Below, one piece after another: positions 1 to 12,073 of a DNA stretch of 64,000 nt. Each line of letters opens with the position of its first letter. The stretch's first letter is position 1. Made by a program: the position numbers and the translations under genes. Source of the stretch: Mytilus galloprovincialis (Eukaryota > Mollusca > Bivalvia > Mytilida > Mytilidae); contig NC_134841.1 in the NCBI RefSeq assembly GCF_965363235.1, positions 31,587,440 to 31,651,439 on the forward strand. Direction: 5' to 3'. Under the pieces are notes generated by a model, which did not search any database, was not told where the DNA came from, and was given only the letters and a program-made list of their open reading frames with translations.

Positions 1-35
1 AGAGGCATCGACCCAGTGGTAGTAATAAAATTAAC
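1..35 (-). repeat. End of a dispersed mussel repeat (GGTCGATGCC family)
   Basis: On the minus strand this reads ACCACTGGGTCGATGCC, the same core as in the complete copies at 16230-16413 and 16590-16690. It is cut by the window edge. Confidence 0.6.
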
Positions 36-552
36 GGTACCAATTTTCTTGCACCAGTTTCACATTTCGACAATACATGTCTCTTCAGTGATGCTCGTGG
101 CCAAAATATTTGAAATCCAAAGCTTATATAAAAAATGAAGAGCTATAATCCAAAAGGTCCAAAAAGTATAGCCAAATCCGTGAAAGGAATCAGAGCTTTG
201 CATGAGGGAGATATATATCATTCTATTAATCAATTTCATTATAAAAACAACACTGGTCACAATTAGAAACAAATGTGTGACTAACAATACTTTATAATAT
301 ATGTCATTGTAAACACTTCACCAAAACAAAGATTTCAGATACCACCTGCTTTATTTCATTTGGAATACGTTAATTAAACAATAAAATTAACAACTCATCA
401 TATATACCAGGATTGACATTATGAATTTGTGCCAGACGTACGTCCTCAAAAGAAAATCAGTGACGCTCGAATCAGAAAAAAATAAAAAGGCCAAAAAAAA
501 ACATTGAGGACCAAAACTTCCTAAAAGTTTTTCCAGATACAGCTAAAGCATG

Positions 553-681
553 TCAAAAAGACATCAGGTTAAATCTAGGAAATGGGAAATTAAGAAATAA
601 ACAGATTAACGAAACAAAGGCTTGAAGAGTGTAAATCTTAGAAAAGATCATCTTTACCGTCTTGCCGTTTCCTGATTGTAT
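553..681 (-). CDS. Duplicated alternative last exon of the FABP gene
   Basis: After a gatttacag acceptor, the frame reads IQSGNGKTVKMIFSKI, against IISGNGKTAKIIYSKI in the main last exon (2286-2236). The position of the normal stop is a Tyr codon here, so the frame runs 26 codons further to a TGA at 553-555. That would give a hydrophobic tail containing AFVSLICLFLNFPF. Flanking sequence is also shared (about 258-740 with about 1758-2330), so this is a tandem segmental duplication. The second copy is split by a mussel repeat at about 1800-2090. It could be an alternative terminal exon or a decaying copy. Only the reading frame and acceptor support its use. Confidence 0.5.
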   Translation of the reverse strand: MQSGNGKTVKMIFSKIYTLQAFVSLICLFLNFPFPRFNLMSF

Positions 682-962
682 CTGTAAATCACAAAATAAA
701 CAGATGAAAATATCTGTTAGTAATAAAACTTATATAGAAGTGTTATCGCTTATCAAAAACTCCAAATTTAGTCAATCAAACCCACAAAAAGACAAGATAG
801 AGCAGGGATTCATGTACTAGTAACCGTACAAAGGCAGTGATAATGTTTCAATTGACAGGGGAAAAAAAACACAATCAATATCTTTCATACTTTTCACCAC
901 GAATGTCACCTACATCATTAGACTATTGACCGGGTTTGTAATAACATGAGCAACACGACGGG

Positions 963-1500
963 TGCCACATGTGAGCAAGATCTGCTTACCCTTCCGGAGC
1001 ACCTGAGATCAACCCCAGTTTTGGTGGGGTTTGTGTTGCTTAGTCTTTTGTTTTCTATGTTGTGTCTTTTGAACTATTATTTGTCTGTTTATCTTTTATA
1101 CTGACAATATTCCTGTTGTATGAAATCTAGTTGCTCCTTGTAAAATAAAAAAGATAGAAAGATATTTATTTATTACTTCTATTAATCAATTATAGGTCTT
1201 TTCTGTGCTTTTTTCGAATTTCAACCAACAATAAAGAACTGGTACTTCTTTCACTGCATTGGATACATACATTGCACACGTGTCCTTACACACAATTTTC
1301 TTGCCTTTTCACTTCATATAGCTTATCAACAAATTGTATGAGAGTAATTCGACAAGTTTCACATTTGGAGCAGGATCTGTTTAACATTTCAGAGTACCGA
1401 CAATTATCCCTGGGTATTTTGTATGGTTTGTGTTACTCAGTCTTTAGTATTTTGTGTTGTCTATTGTATACTATCATTTGTCCATTTGTCTTTTGATCGT
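963..1500 (+). repeat. Two fragments of a dispersed mussel repeat (GAGCAGGATCTGCTTACCC family)
   Basis: Fragments at about 963-1130 and 1368-1500 share the block with GATCTGCTTACCC, GGAGCACCTGAGATCA, GGTGGGGTTTGTGTTGCT and TTTTCTATGTTGTGTC. Other copies are at 1800-2045 (minus), 4055-4115, 29615-29810, 38745-38835 (minus) and 44410-44605. The short reading frames here belong to the repeat and are not genes. Confidence 0.65.
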
Positions 1501-1799
1501 TTTGTTTTCTTACCATGGCATTGTCAAATTCGTTTTGGAATCATTAGCTTGAATATCCTTTGGTATCTTTCGTATCTATTTTTTGTTAATTACCTAACGG
1601 TTATGTCTGCTCTTTTTATGTCTATTTGTATATGGTTTTAATATGCTTGCTTCACAAATTAGTCATTTAGCATGTCTGATGAAAGTTTTCATAGAGTCAC
1701 GTATCTTGCACCCGTAAGTCATTTCATAAAATCATAAAAGTCATTATTAATTAACGCTTGTGATAATTAGAACCAAAGGTGTGACTAACAATGTTTTTA

Positions 1800-2045
1800 A
1801 TATGTGATAAAAGAGGGACGAAAGATACCAGAGGGACAGTCAAACTAATAAATCGAAAATAAACTGACAACGCCATGGCTAAAAATTAAAGAGACAAACA
1901 GACAAAAAATAGTTCACATGACACAACATAGAAAACTAAAGAATAAGCAACACGAACCCCACCAAAAACTCGGAGTGATCTCAGGTGCACCGGAAGGGTA
2001 AGCAGATCCTGCTCCAAAAGTGGCACTTCTCGTGTTGCTTATGTT
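1800..2045 (-). repeat. Dispersed mussel repeat (GAGCAGGATCTGCTTACCC family)
   Basis: A nearly complete reverse copy, running from AAGAGGGACGAAAGATACC to AGCAGATCCTGCTCC. It splits the duplicated FABP last-exon segment, so it inserted after that duplication or moved together with it. Confidence 0.65.
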
Positions 2046-2235
2046 ATAAAAAATCCGGTTAATAGTCTAATTCAGTAGGTCACATTCATGAATCGGAAGA
2101 CACTTCACCACCTCACCAAAACAAAATTTTCAGAACCATCTGCATCTTACAACAATCAAAATGACAAAAGGTTTAAATTTATGAATTAAATTCATCAAAA
2201 ACACAGCTAAACGACACAGAGGATTGCAATAGTTC

Positions 2236-5200
2236 TTAAATCTTTGAATATATAATCTTTGCCGTCTTTCCATTTCCAGATATTATCTGTAAATTACAAA
2301 ATAATCAATGTGAGATGAAAATATCTTACAAAGCGTAATGTTTCCTTGTACAGAAAAAAATAAATAACAAAAATACTGAATTAGCGGTTTTTACAACCTT
2401 TAAACTTTTTTTTTTTTATAAACAGCCATTATTTCACCACCGAAATACTACATGTAAAAAGGCTTTTGATAGTAATCTTTTGGTGCCTGTTAAAACGTTA
2501 AAACCCGCTTCATTCGTTTGCACCTGTCGTTAGTCAGGAACTTAATGTTTGGGGGCTGTCGTTTGTTGATGAGGTTCATTAGTGTTTCTGGTTTCTTGTT
2601 TTAATATAGATTATACCGTTGGTTTTCCTGTTTGAATGGTTTTACATTAGTCACTATTGTGGCCCTTTATTGCTTGCTGTTCGGTGTGAGCAAAGAGTTT
2701 GTGTTGAAGGCTGGACTTTGACCTATAATGGTTTACTTTTATAAATTGGACTTGTTAATAATAATGAATCATGAAAATGAAGACACAAGTCAAGAAACGT
2801 CTTCAATCTGTTTTTGCACGTAATTTGTGCATGATTTTGTGACAAAGGTCAAAGTTGTTTGACATATTCACCAGCTTCAACATTTGTTTGAGAAAACAAG
2901 AATATATACTAAAACGTGTTTTCTTTACTTTGATTTTAAAACTCTAGGTGAATGTGCTCATATAAGCAATTTTTTTTTAAATGTAATTTGTGACCATTGT
3001 CATTAGGGTGAATTGTCGGTTACAAATGCATCAAAAGTATATATCTTGGGTAACTTCTATGCCTACAAAATAAAATTTCGTAAGGTAAGGGGATAGATGC
3101 ATTAAATAGGATTAAAAAATATAGGTCAACGAGGTTATATCAAGTTGCAGGTTGTGAGAAGTTGACATATCTTGTAAGCCTTATACAAGAGACAATGCAT
3201 TAATAAACAGATAGACATCATATTGAATGAAGAATTATCAAATTAAGTATCTTAAATATCTTTCTATAAGCTTTTTTAGAAAATGTAAAGAAAGAGTGTG
3301 TCGACAAACAGTTTCCTTTCCTTACTACCTTTAGTCGGTTATTTTTTTATCTACGCTTCTATTTATTTTCAAAACTATGTCTACAACAGTAAATCTTGTT
3401 TACCTAGACTATGGCAACTTGAATTAGTTTTAGAAATTCCCTCTGAAAAAATACAAGGGATTCATATCTCGTCTCGTTTACAAATTATACAACTGAGTCC
3501 ACTATAAAGGATCTTCGGTTGTCATGTTTTGGATTTTTTGTCAGATTTTCAGAATCATCTGGTTTTGTTCATTTGAATGACTTAAAACATTTTGCCCACT
3601 AACCCCCAATTTTCTTTTTATAAATCTTTCTCATGTATAATAATAAGCCATCTGTGAAATTCTTATAACATCTTTGTTCGTTTTTTAAAGTTTTTGAGAA
3701 ATTAAATATGTCAATGATAAAGCTATGAAAAATCAATAGAGAAAATGTTCCCGCCAAAATTGTAATGGCTAATACGTCAAATACAAGCACACGGACCTAT
3801 ATACTTGTTTGCTCTTTTGAATTCTTTACTAATCCCCTATCAATACTGTTATGAAAAGCTTGTTATTTTGAAACGGAGTATAGCTAATTTCATAAAATAC
3901 GTAGTGACAGTACATACTTACGGTTACTAATTGGTTTCCTATTACTTCTCGAGTAACTGTGGCTTCCTGGTTGTCATATTTCTGTACTTCTATTAGTTTG
4001 TTACCGTCTAAATTATAGCGAACCTGTTTGAAAGAAATGGAATACATCTTTGTAGTTTTTTTTTCGATTTATGAGTTTGACTGTCCCTCTGGTATCTTTC
4101 GTTCCTCTTTTATAAAAAAGCATCACCTATGTTCAGATATCCTTTATCGATTAAAAAGATGAAAACTATGGAATAAAATGAAAAAATCACCTTTATTCCA
4201 AAAAGAGCAGACCTTATACATTACAAGAATCTCCTCCTAAGCGTGAAACAATCGTTGTGCAATTCCCCTTACAGTCAACCATAACCATGTTGAAAAGGAC
4301 ACAATCGTTGACTACATTGATACATAAAGATCTCTCAGACTGCAAACCTTGGCGAAAGGCAGTGGAGACAAATATAAATCGTATCGGTTTATAATTCGTG
4401 GTGATGACCATACAGCTAATATTATGTCAGTATTTCTTACTCAAAACTCTGTTGGTGCAGTTTTTGAAAAAGTAGCAAACATATGTTGAAGTGTTTCATT
4501 CGGTTTATGTTTCTTACCCGGATTTAGTTTCTCTCTATGGACTTATGACTTTTGAACAGTGGTATATTACTGTTGCTTAAATTACCATGATCAGACACGA
4601 TCGTAAAGTATTAATTGGGATATGTTAACGACATACGATTTGGGCAAATGGTATTTAACTGCTGAAAAGAACACAAGGGAAGGATCAATATATGAAACAG
4701 TTTCGGCAGTATCCCTAACCTCAATAGTTCACACGGATTTATGATATGCAAGCATACTGGTATGTTGTATATTAAATGACAGGATATCATCAATAATGGT
4801 GAAGACGTTCTAAGTTGCAAAACTTGTGTGTCTAATCCTATTGTTGATGTTCTTTGACAATACAAATATGTTTAAACTAAACTATCATCAATATGTCTAA
4901 GTGAAATCGAAGTCACTTTTGTTTGATTTTATTTCATTGTGTCTCTTTGAAAGTTTTGTATTAATTTTGCTCTTAAAGATATTTTTTTTTTAGTCAGGCA
5001 GTAAGAGTGTAAAGTTGATGTGCAGTTTTAATAGATTTCTCTAATCAATTGACAGAGATTATACCATAATCTTTTTGCCGTCCATTGATGAACTTGGGAA
5101 TTCAACTCCTAACTTGAAAGTGACCTCTGTACTTAAATGTCCTACTATCGTTTTGACTCTGTACTCGTTAGCATTCACATTTATCTCTTGTGTTGGTTTG

Positions 5201-7124
5201 ATAAGTCCTTCCTTAGTCTTTGATCTCATCTCACTATCAACACCTGCTTGCAATGAAAAGTAATTCTAATTATACCTCTTTAATTAAGGATGACGATGAC
5301 AAATGTGAACAACAATGTTACATAATTATGTTTTTCACAATAACTCAAAATAAATATTTCTTTTGACTTTAACATTTGATTAGGGACTTTCCGTTTTGAA
5401 TTTTCCTCTTTTTGGTATTTTTTTTATTTAACTTTTCTTTTCACAAATCTTTGTTTTAAACGGATTTTTTCGTTTGAGGTTTATCAAGACTATTTATCTA
5501 TCTTTGACTGGAACTTATCTGTTTTGAAATATATATATTCAAAATCGTTAAAATCATGAATTTGGTTTTAATTACAGATATTTAGTAAATACATTTCTTT
5601 TTTAATATACATAGATTCTTCTTCTGCATTGAGTGTGATACGATATATCTACTTTCAAGACATTTAAAAAGTCAAAATTCAGAAGTAAAATAACAACAAT
5701 ACCGAACTCCAAGGACATTTCAAAACAGAAATTCGCTTATCAAAATGCAAAATCAAAACCTCATATACATCAAACGAATGGAAAACAACTGCCGTATTTC
5801 TGACTAGGTGCAGTTTAAAACGAAGATTAGTCATTATTTTTAAATATTTAAAGTTGAACTGTCAAGAGGTGAAAAATAATGTATCGCACGAGATGGGGTA
5901 GTGTGATCTTTTGTCCATAGATTCTTTGACGCTACAGAAGCATATTAGGTCGCGTTTTTGTGTCTGAGGAAAGACGTGGAATTAATTGTCAGAGTTTTAT
6001 TTTACCATTGAAGAACTGATTTCAAGCAGACAACAACATGTGATAACACAATAGTGACTGCTGTATCCCTATTTTTGACATTTTTACCTATTATGTCTGA
6101 TTGGTTTGTTCACACATCGTTGTCAATATAATGTAATTTGATGTGACTGTCATACAAGTGAGAGATTACGCTAGCTTTGAGACAAAGTTAAATACACCAT
6201 TTTCTACATAAGAAAATGCCTTTACCAAGTCAGGAATATGACAGTTTCTATCCATTCGTTTAATGTGTTTGAGCTTTTAATTTTGCAATTTGGTACTTTC
6301 CTTTTTAACATTCCTTGGAGTTCAGTAGTTTTGTGATTTTAATTTTGGTAATAAGAAGCAAAAACCAGCAAGTAAGGGGAAGTACAAAATGAATATCAAT
6401 TGGAATTAACAATTATGATTTTTTTATAAGTGTCAGGCCTGTTGCTCTTTGCTCATACGTATTCTTTTATGTTTCATCTTACAAACAACATGAACAAAAG
6501 TGTTTAACTTATAACAAAAACATGCATTCAATGACTAATTAGTATTTTGATTTTTAAATAACATTTCTGATAATGAATCATATATCTTTTATCTTATCTT
6601 ATAGAACTACGAAAGGGGCGTTTAACAGCCGGTGTACCAATAAGAATATCTCACACGGTCAGTATTTTAGGCTGCTATTACTTCAATGTTGGAACCTAAG
6701 TTGTACGCCAGATAGGTCATATAATCCTTTTTCATTTATGGTTTTGATGTGTGATTTCAAATGTATTTTCACTTTACCTTATTACACTTGGATAATATGT
6801 ACTATTGTGTTTTAAATGTTAGAGATAGGACGATCGTAATTACGCCTGTGTGTGATATCAATTTCAGACAATCAGAAAATCCACGACTAGGAGACACAAT
6901 GTATTCTGAGTCTTTTTTCAGTCTAGGAGCTGATAATAAAGTCGTTCTTTCTTTTTTAAATTAATTTCGTAATTATGTTTAGCACAAAAAACACATCATA
7001 AACCATAAAACAAACTACCCCCTTCCTGCCTTCGAAAGACAACTGTGTACTCACCAAAAGCCATAAATAATTCATCTAAGTTCTCTTCTGAAACAACTTT
7101 CCATTTTCCTTGAAATTGAGACAT
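2236..7124 (-). CDS. Cytosolic fatty-acid-binding protein (FABP/CRABP family), four exons
   Basis: Exons on the minus strand: 7124-7055, 5243-5065, 4023-3922 and 2286-2236 (70, 179, 102 and 51 nt). Every junction is GT-AG and the frame stays open for 133 aa, the usual size of this family. The 102- and 51-nt last exons match the classic four-exon FABP structure. The N-terminus has the family FxGKW motif (MSQFQGKWKV). Exon 2 carries the IKPTxEI and TFKLGVEF strands, and exon 3 carries DGNKL-EVQKYD and TVTRE. The family folds into a ten-strand beta-barrel that carries fatty acids in the cytosol; there is no signal peptide. Of the carboxylate-binding triad (Arg, Arg-x-Tyr), R108 and Y130 are present, but the second Arg position is Ile (I128). 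The long introns hold mussel repeats. A second copy of the last exon lies downstream at 553-681. The family call is firm; the ligand is unknown. Confidence 0.88.
2480..2770 (+). repeat. Dispersed mussel repeat (GTTTGAATGGTTTTACA family)
   Basis: It shares GTTTGAATGGTTTTACA, GGCCCTTTAT, GCTGTTC-GTGTGAG, GTGTTGAAGG and TTGACCTATAATGGTT with 36378-36580. It lies downstream of the FABP main last exon in plus-strand coordinates. The stretch 2771-3920 (part of FABP intron 3) shows nothing else recognisable. Confidence 0.6.
4055..4115 (+). repeat. Fragment of the GAGCAGGATCTGCTTACCC repeat
   Basis: Only the right end is present: TTCGATTTATGAGTTTGACTG through TCTGGTATCTTTCGTTCC. It lies in FABP intron 2, right beside exon 3. 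The rest of the intron (4116-5064) holds nothing I recognise. Confidence 0.6.
5365..6345. repeat. Copies of a dispersed mussel repeat (GTTCACACATCG family) in FABP intron 1
   Basis: A plus-strand fragment lies at about 5365-5450, a minus-strand fragment at about 5660-5830, and a nearly full plus copy at about 6060-6345. The full copy has GTTCACACATCGTTGTCAAT, AAGTCAGGAATATGACAGTT and ATCCATTCGTTTAATGTG. A further copy is at 17940-18195. The rest of intron 1 (6346-7054) shows no recognisable element. Confidence 0.6.
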
Positions 7125-7489
7125 ATCTTACTCCTATAATAAATTGTTAACTGAAAATACCGTGTATTTCATGGGGCTTCCGGTGATATGATCAAATACG
7201 TTTTATATAGGTCTACCGATAGTACAATGACAGCACCTGCTTTTTATCAAATTTAGATTATTGTATAGCGTCTCATTTCGTTTGACCAGACAATAACTGA
7301 CAAATATGAAAGACAGAAGATATCAAATTGATATTTCAGCTAATAGATCTGGTGCACTTTTTAACAGTGATCGGCTATCATATAAACATTATACAGTTTC
7401 GTGCAATACAAACAAATGAATAAACCTTCATGCTTTAATATAGTTAAAGCATAGCATACCTGATTTCTAAACTTCCCCAGAACCTATCC

Positions 7490-8520
7490 GTGACATAGGT
7501 TATAAATAAATGACGTTCAGACATTAGAATTAATCATAGAACTAATTGTGTTGGGAAGGTTATAATTTAAAGGACTCCAAGAGAAGAGACATACAAATGT
7601 ATCATGGGACTATCTATAACGGTGAGATTTTAATGAAAGAAACATCCGAAATAGACACATAACAATGTGTCATACTTATACATCTTCGGATTTCAAATGT
7701 TTGGCTTTGTACCTCAAATGATGAAGGTAAATCCAGAAAAGCACTTCGGACGCATGTAATTATTAAACGTGTTGTTTTCCATTTTTTATATGGCGGTTTA
7801 GTTCAAATGTAAGTTAAGTCCAGGGCAAAGATAAATATCTATCATAGACCTAAATGTAATATTAAGGTTATAATGTAAGCTTAAGAGAATTCGGATTAGA
7901 AACGTGTGCATGCATAATAGAATTTTCAATGATAGCGAGGTTCTAATGTAAGAGACGGTCTAAGTATAGACGTAAGAATATATCATAGAACTATGTATGA
8001 CGGTAAGATTTTAATGTAACAGTTATTCAGAGCAGAGACTTAAGAAATTATTATGGAACTATGTATGACGGTGGGGTTTAAATGTAAGCAAAGTCCGGAG
8101 TAGATACCTAAAGATGTATCATAGAAATACAAATGTATCTATGACAAGGAGATTTAGATATAAGATTACGTCCAGAGTAGTAATGTATTTTATTACTCTA
8201 CATATGTCAGGAAGGTTTAATTGCAAGGGACATCCCTGGAGCAAAGACATAAGAATGTATCATAGAACTAGCTATGATGGGGAGGTTTTAATGCAAAGGA
8301 TGTGCGGAGTAGACCAAGAATGATGTATTAATGAAATATCTATGATACGGAGGTTTTAGTGTAAAAAGCGTCCGGTGTATAGACATACAAACGTATCATA
8401 GAACTAGGACGGAAATGTTTTTAATGCAAAAGGCGTCCGGAGAAAAGAATGAGAAATGTATCATATAATTATCTATGACGGGGTATTGTTAGAAACGTCC
8501 GGAATAGAGATATAACAAGT
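7490..8520 (+). repeat. Diverged minisatellite, about 70-bp units
   Basis: Units contain ATCATAGAACTAT, TATGACGG, GGTTTTAATGTAAG, GTCCGGAGTAGA and ACATAAGAATGT, repeated about every 65-75 bp with many substitutions and indels. The same unit type returns at 15435-16050 and 16755-17010. The 69-aa frame at 8114-8323 is a by-product. Confidence 0.75.
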
Positions 8521-9333
8521 AAAACTGCGAGCTACTGCTCACTGGTGATACCTCCGCCGAAATATTTCGGTAAATAGAGGTTTCCCGATTTGCTACGTAT
8601 CAGGTACGGTTGGTACCGTTGATGCTGTTTTGGAGATATCATTTAATGCATAAGATTGTTGTATTCATCATGATAAAAAAAGTTAATCTTTTATTTAATT
8701 CCGATTTCACTGCTTCTAGAACACTTTGTTCGTGATTTTATACAAAAATATTTATTTTCTGCACAAGAAAATGAATCAAATAGTCCTTAGTGGAACTGAG
8801 TTGCCTCGATCTTTAGATTCTAAATATAGATTTGCGTTTCTGTTTGTTTGGTTTTGATATTTTTTGTGTATATTTATAAAAAAAAAAATAGAATAATGAA
8901 TGTCTTCTAATACTTAAATAGAATTTGGAATAATTAGAAATTATTTATTAATAATATCCTACTGGTGTCGTTATAACTAGTATACGTTAAACTGGCAAAA
9001 TTGTGTTCAAAATTGTGTTGAATTCTCATTAAAATGATTAAGTTAAATTAAATTAACTTATATTTCGATCATTGCAGCAAACTTTTTCTTAAACGCAACA
9101 CATATTAAGAAAATATCGATCCATCTTTTTCCTTATATTTTGTCACTGAACTTTCTTGGGTGGATGTTCCTCAAACTGTCATTAAATTATTTTAAAAGAA
9201 ATATTTGCTGGTTATATTACTTTGGAATTGGAATGATTATAAATTTTATGACACTAACGAACACCATTTCTTGAGTCGAAATATTTATCATTACGATATT
9301 ATTCATCTCGTTTATTATTATATCATTAAATAA
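8521..9333. other. AT-rich spacer with a repeat fragment
   Basis: The first about 120 bases (AACTGCGAGCTACTGCTCAC, near 8524) look like a dispersed mussel repeat. The rest is AT-rich with no open frame or motif that I can support. Confidence 0.4.
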
Positions 9334-9954
9334 TGTTATAACATTAATATTGTTATGATATTGTAATTATTGTATTTATTTATGTTGGCCTAATTTGTGT
9401 TGTATGGCCTGATAGTTGTTTACAAAATAATCTTATAACTGTGCAGTTTAGAAATCACTGGAACAATCACAGAATGATTGGAACTTTCCATTTGACTTAC
9501 ATAATGATTCCAGAATAATCATAATAAAAGATGCGTTATATAAACTTCTACATTTTACTAGAAACTTCCGTTGTAACTTTCTAGGACGTTCCATTATAGA
9601 GTGTTCTAGAATTTTCCGTGACAATTATATATATACAGACACTCAAGTTAAACTCTCAGACTTAGATTTGGACTTAGACATCGATAGACATTAATATTCA
9701 TAGCATTTGGATTGACATTTTTATTCTGCAAACAACATCATACTGGATTGTGACCGTAATATTCAGATTGGATTCCGAAAGATATCCGGATACAGATAAA
9801 GATAAAAGATTGGACTCATATTTTGACAGTTAAGTTGACAGTAATATTTGTGTAATACTTCTTGTAAACTTTTGTATAATAAATATTGTTAAATTTTAGT
9901 ATTGATTTGTGTCTTTTGTTGGCTACAATTTAAAGGTAATTTCTGGCCGTAACA
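9334..9954 (+). repeat. Probable 5' LTR of the gypsy-like element
   Basis: The segment begins TGTTATAAC and ends in AACA, just before the primer-binding site. It holds TATA-like boxes at 9537-9544 and near 9627-9638, and an AATAAA at 9878-9883, about 75 bp before the end. That layout suits U3-R-U5. The left edge is a guess, because no 3' LTR is visible to compare with. Confidence 0.45.
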
Positions 9955-9959
9955 GAAAT

Positions 9960-9976
9960 TGGGGGCTCGTCCGGGA
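9960..9976 (+). other. Primer-binding site, tRNA-Pro type
   Basis: The 17 bases TGGGGGCTCGTCCGGGA are the exact complement of the 3' end of tRNA-Pro including the terminal CCA. The site lies 5 bp after the proposed LTR end and 69 bp before gag. Minus-strand DNA synthesis by the reverse transcriptase would start here. Confidence 0.85.
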
Positions 9977-10044
9977 GAACGAAAATATCTTATTCAAAAT
10001 TTATTCAATATTTTTATTATAACTAGTCAACAAAATTCTACAAA

Positions 10045-12073
10045 ATGGCATTTGATGCCGGTAAATTTTTGAAAACGCCAGACCTGGAGACTTTTGATAA
10101 TTTAAAGAAAGAGGAATTAGTGTTGCTTGCTAAACATCTGAAATTAGATTTTAAAGTATCTATGAGAAAACAAATTATAAAAAATTTGGTAATAGATAAA
10201 TTAGTTGACTCAGAAATTTTAGGTGAAGAGGCTCTTGAACTTAAGGTGGAAACTGTTGACGCTATCAAATTAAAACAGCTTGCATTAGAACATGAACTTA
10301 AATTAAAAGAACTGGAAATGAAGGAAAGGTTGGAGATGGAGAAAATAAAAGAAAAAGAAGATGAATTTAAACTAAAACAAGATGAATTTAAGTTAAAGCA
10401 GGCAGAACTAGAAATGAAGGAAAGATTGAAAATGGATAAAAAGGAAAAAGAAGATGAATTTAAATTAAAAGAACTTGAAATGAGGGAAAGACTAGAGATG
10501 GAGAAACTGAAAATTAAAATGGTCAAAGAAGAAAGCAAAGTCCAGCCGAAATCAGAATATTTTGATGAAGCAAAAAATATACGTTTGGTTCCCAGATTTT
10601 GTGAAAAAACAGTCGATAAATATTTTCTACAGTTTGAGAAAATTGCTCATAATTTGAATTGGCCAAAGCCATATTGGACTACAATGCTACAAAGTGTTTT
10701 TGAGGGTAAGGCCGCTGAAATATACTCCGCACTTCCATCAGAAAAAAAGTTCCGATTATGACACGGTGAAACAGGAAGTTTTGAAAGCTTATGAGCTAGT
10801 ACCAGAAGCATATAGACAGAAATTTAGATCTTATAAAAAGTTTGATTCGCAAACCTATGTGGAATTTGCTCGGGAAAAAGAAGATTTATTTGATAAATGG
10901 CTTACTTCAAAGAAAACAGATAACAATTTTGATAAACTAAGACAATTGATGTTATTAGAAGAGTTCAAACAATGTGTTCATTTAGACTTAAAAACACATT
11001 TAGACGACAAAACTGTTGGGACAATACATGATGCAGCTATTATTTCAGATAATTATACCCTTTCACATAAAAGAAGTTTCAAGTGTCAAAATGTTAATAC
11101 TTCAAGTGGAAATTACAAAAATCAAAGCACTGAGCGTACTGATAGTAAGCCTGTTGCACAGAATAAGAGTCAGTCCAGTTATAATATGTCTAGTCCAAAA
11201 TTTGATACTTTTGAGAAGAAGTCAATGATTTGTGCTTATTTTAAGAAAAATGGTCACCTGATGGCTGATTGTTTTAGACTCCAGAAGAAGAATGAACGAG
11301 ATAATAAGCCGATGTCCAGTGCTTGTACGACACCTTATATTACCAGTACGTTGGAATGTCCTGCGAGTCAGGCTTTTAAGTCCAGTTTTTGTGATTACAT
11401 GGAGGAATATAAACCCTTTATGTCTGATGGGTTTATTTCTATTGTTAATGATACCACTCTTCAGCCTATTAAGATTTTACGGGACACTGGAGCTTCTCAG
11501 TCTTTATTGTTAGAAGGTGTGTTGCCTTTGTCCGAGAAGACTTCTGTTGGTGCCTCCGTTTTGTTACAAGGTGTAGAGTTAGGTTGTATAGATGTTCCTC
11601 TCCATCGTATTTATCTGAAGTCAGATTTGATAACTGGACCAGTTATTGTGGGTGTTCGTCCTAATCTCCACATTGAGGGTGTTACGTTATTGCTAGGAAA
11701 TGATCTAGCTAGGAACAAAGTGGTTGCTGAACCAATTGTTACCAGTGAAGCGTTGGTGGATGTTAAATTACCTGAAGATGATGCTGAATTGTATCCAGCT
11801 TGTGTTGTAACTAGGGCGATGGCTAGAAAACAACAAGATGAGGATTTGCAAGAAAACCAGTTTGATTACATGGACCTTTCTGACACTTTCCTAGCAGACA
11901 TTGAAGGTCCTGGTAGTTCAGAAAAGGCCATAATAAAACCAACTTATGTTAACAAGAATGTAATTTTGCCATGGCCAGACGTAAACAGCCATTCATTAAA
12001 CAGAAAGAACTTTTTGGAAGAACAAAATAAAGACCCTGAGGTTCTTCAGCTCTGCAAGAGGGCTCAACCATAG
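10045..12073 (+). pseudogene. gag-protease region of the gypsy-like element (frameshifted)
   Basis: The first frame (10045-10761) is a 238-aa Gag N-terminus with a long Glu/Lys/Leu-rich, coiled-coil-like stretch at about residues 70-170. A frameshift in an A-run near 10740-10748 moves the reading to the next frame, which continues to 12073 with a capsid-like segment (YELVPEAYRQKF), a zinc knuckle and a protease. The knuckle near 11230 reads CAYFKKNGHLMADC: the expected second Cys is Phe, one base away from a Cys codon. The protease has the catalytic DTG at 11482-11490 (LRDTGASQS). The frame stops at a TAG (12071-12073), after which the same frame stays open into integrase. Confidence 0.85.

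Larger units (their letters stand above)
258..2330. repeat. Segmental tandem duplication around the FABP last exon
   Basis: The segment at about 258-740 resembles the one at about 1758-2330. Shared landmarks are a GTGTGACTAACAAT motif (near 275 and 1780), CTTCACC with TCACCAAAACAAA (near 315 and 2105), the last-exon sequence, and the intron side with ATGAAAATATCT. The offset is about 1.5 kb. The downstream copy contains an inserted mussel repeat. Confidence 0.6.

Noticed and set aside
12071..12073. Programmed stop readthrough between protease and integrase (TAG followed by G)
   Set aside because: The element has several other frameshifts, and a stop at this point, after protease, is not the usual gag-pol junction. 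Ordinary decay is the simpler reading.
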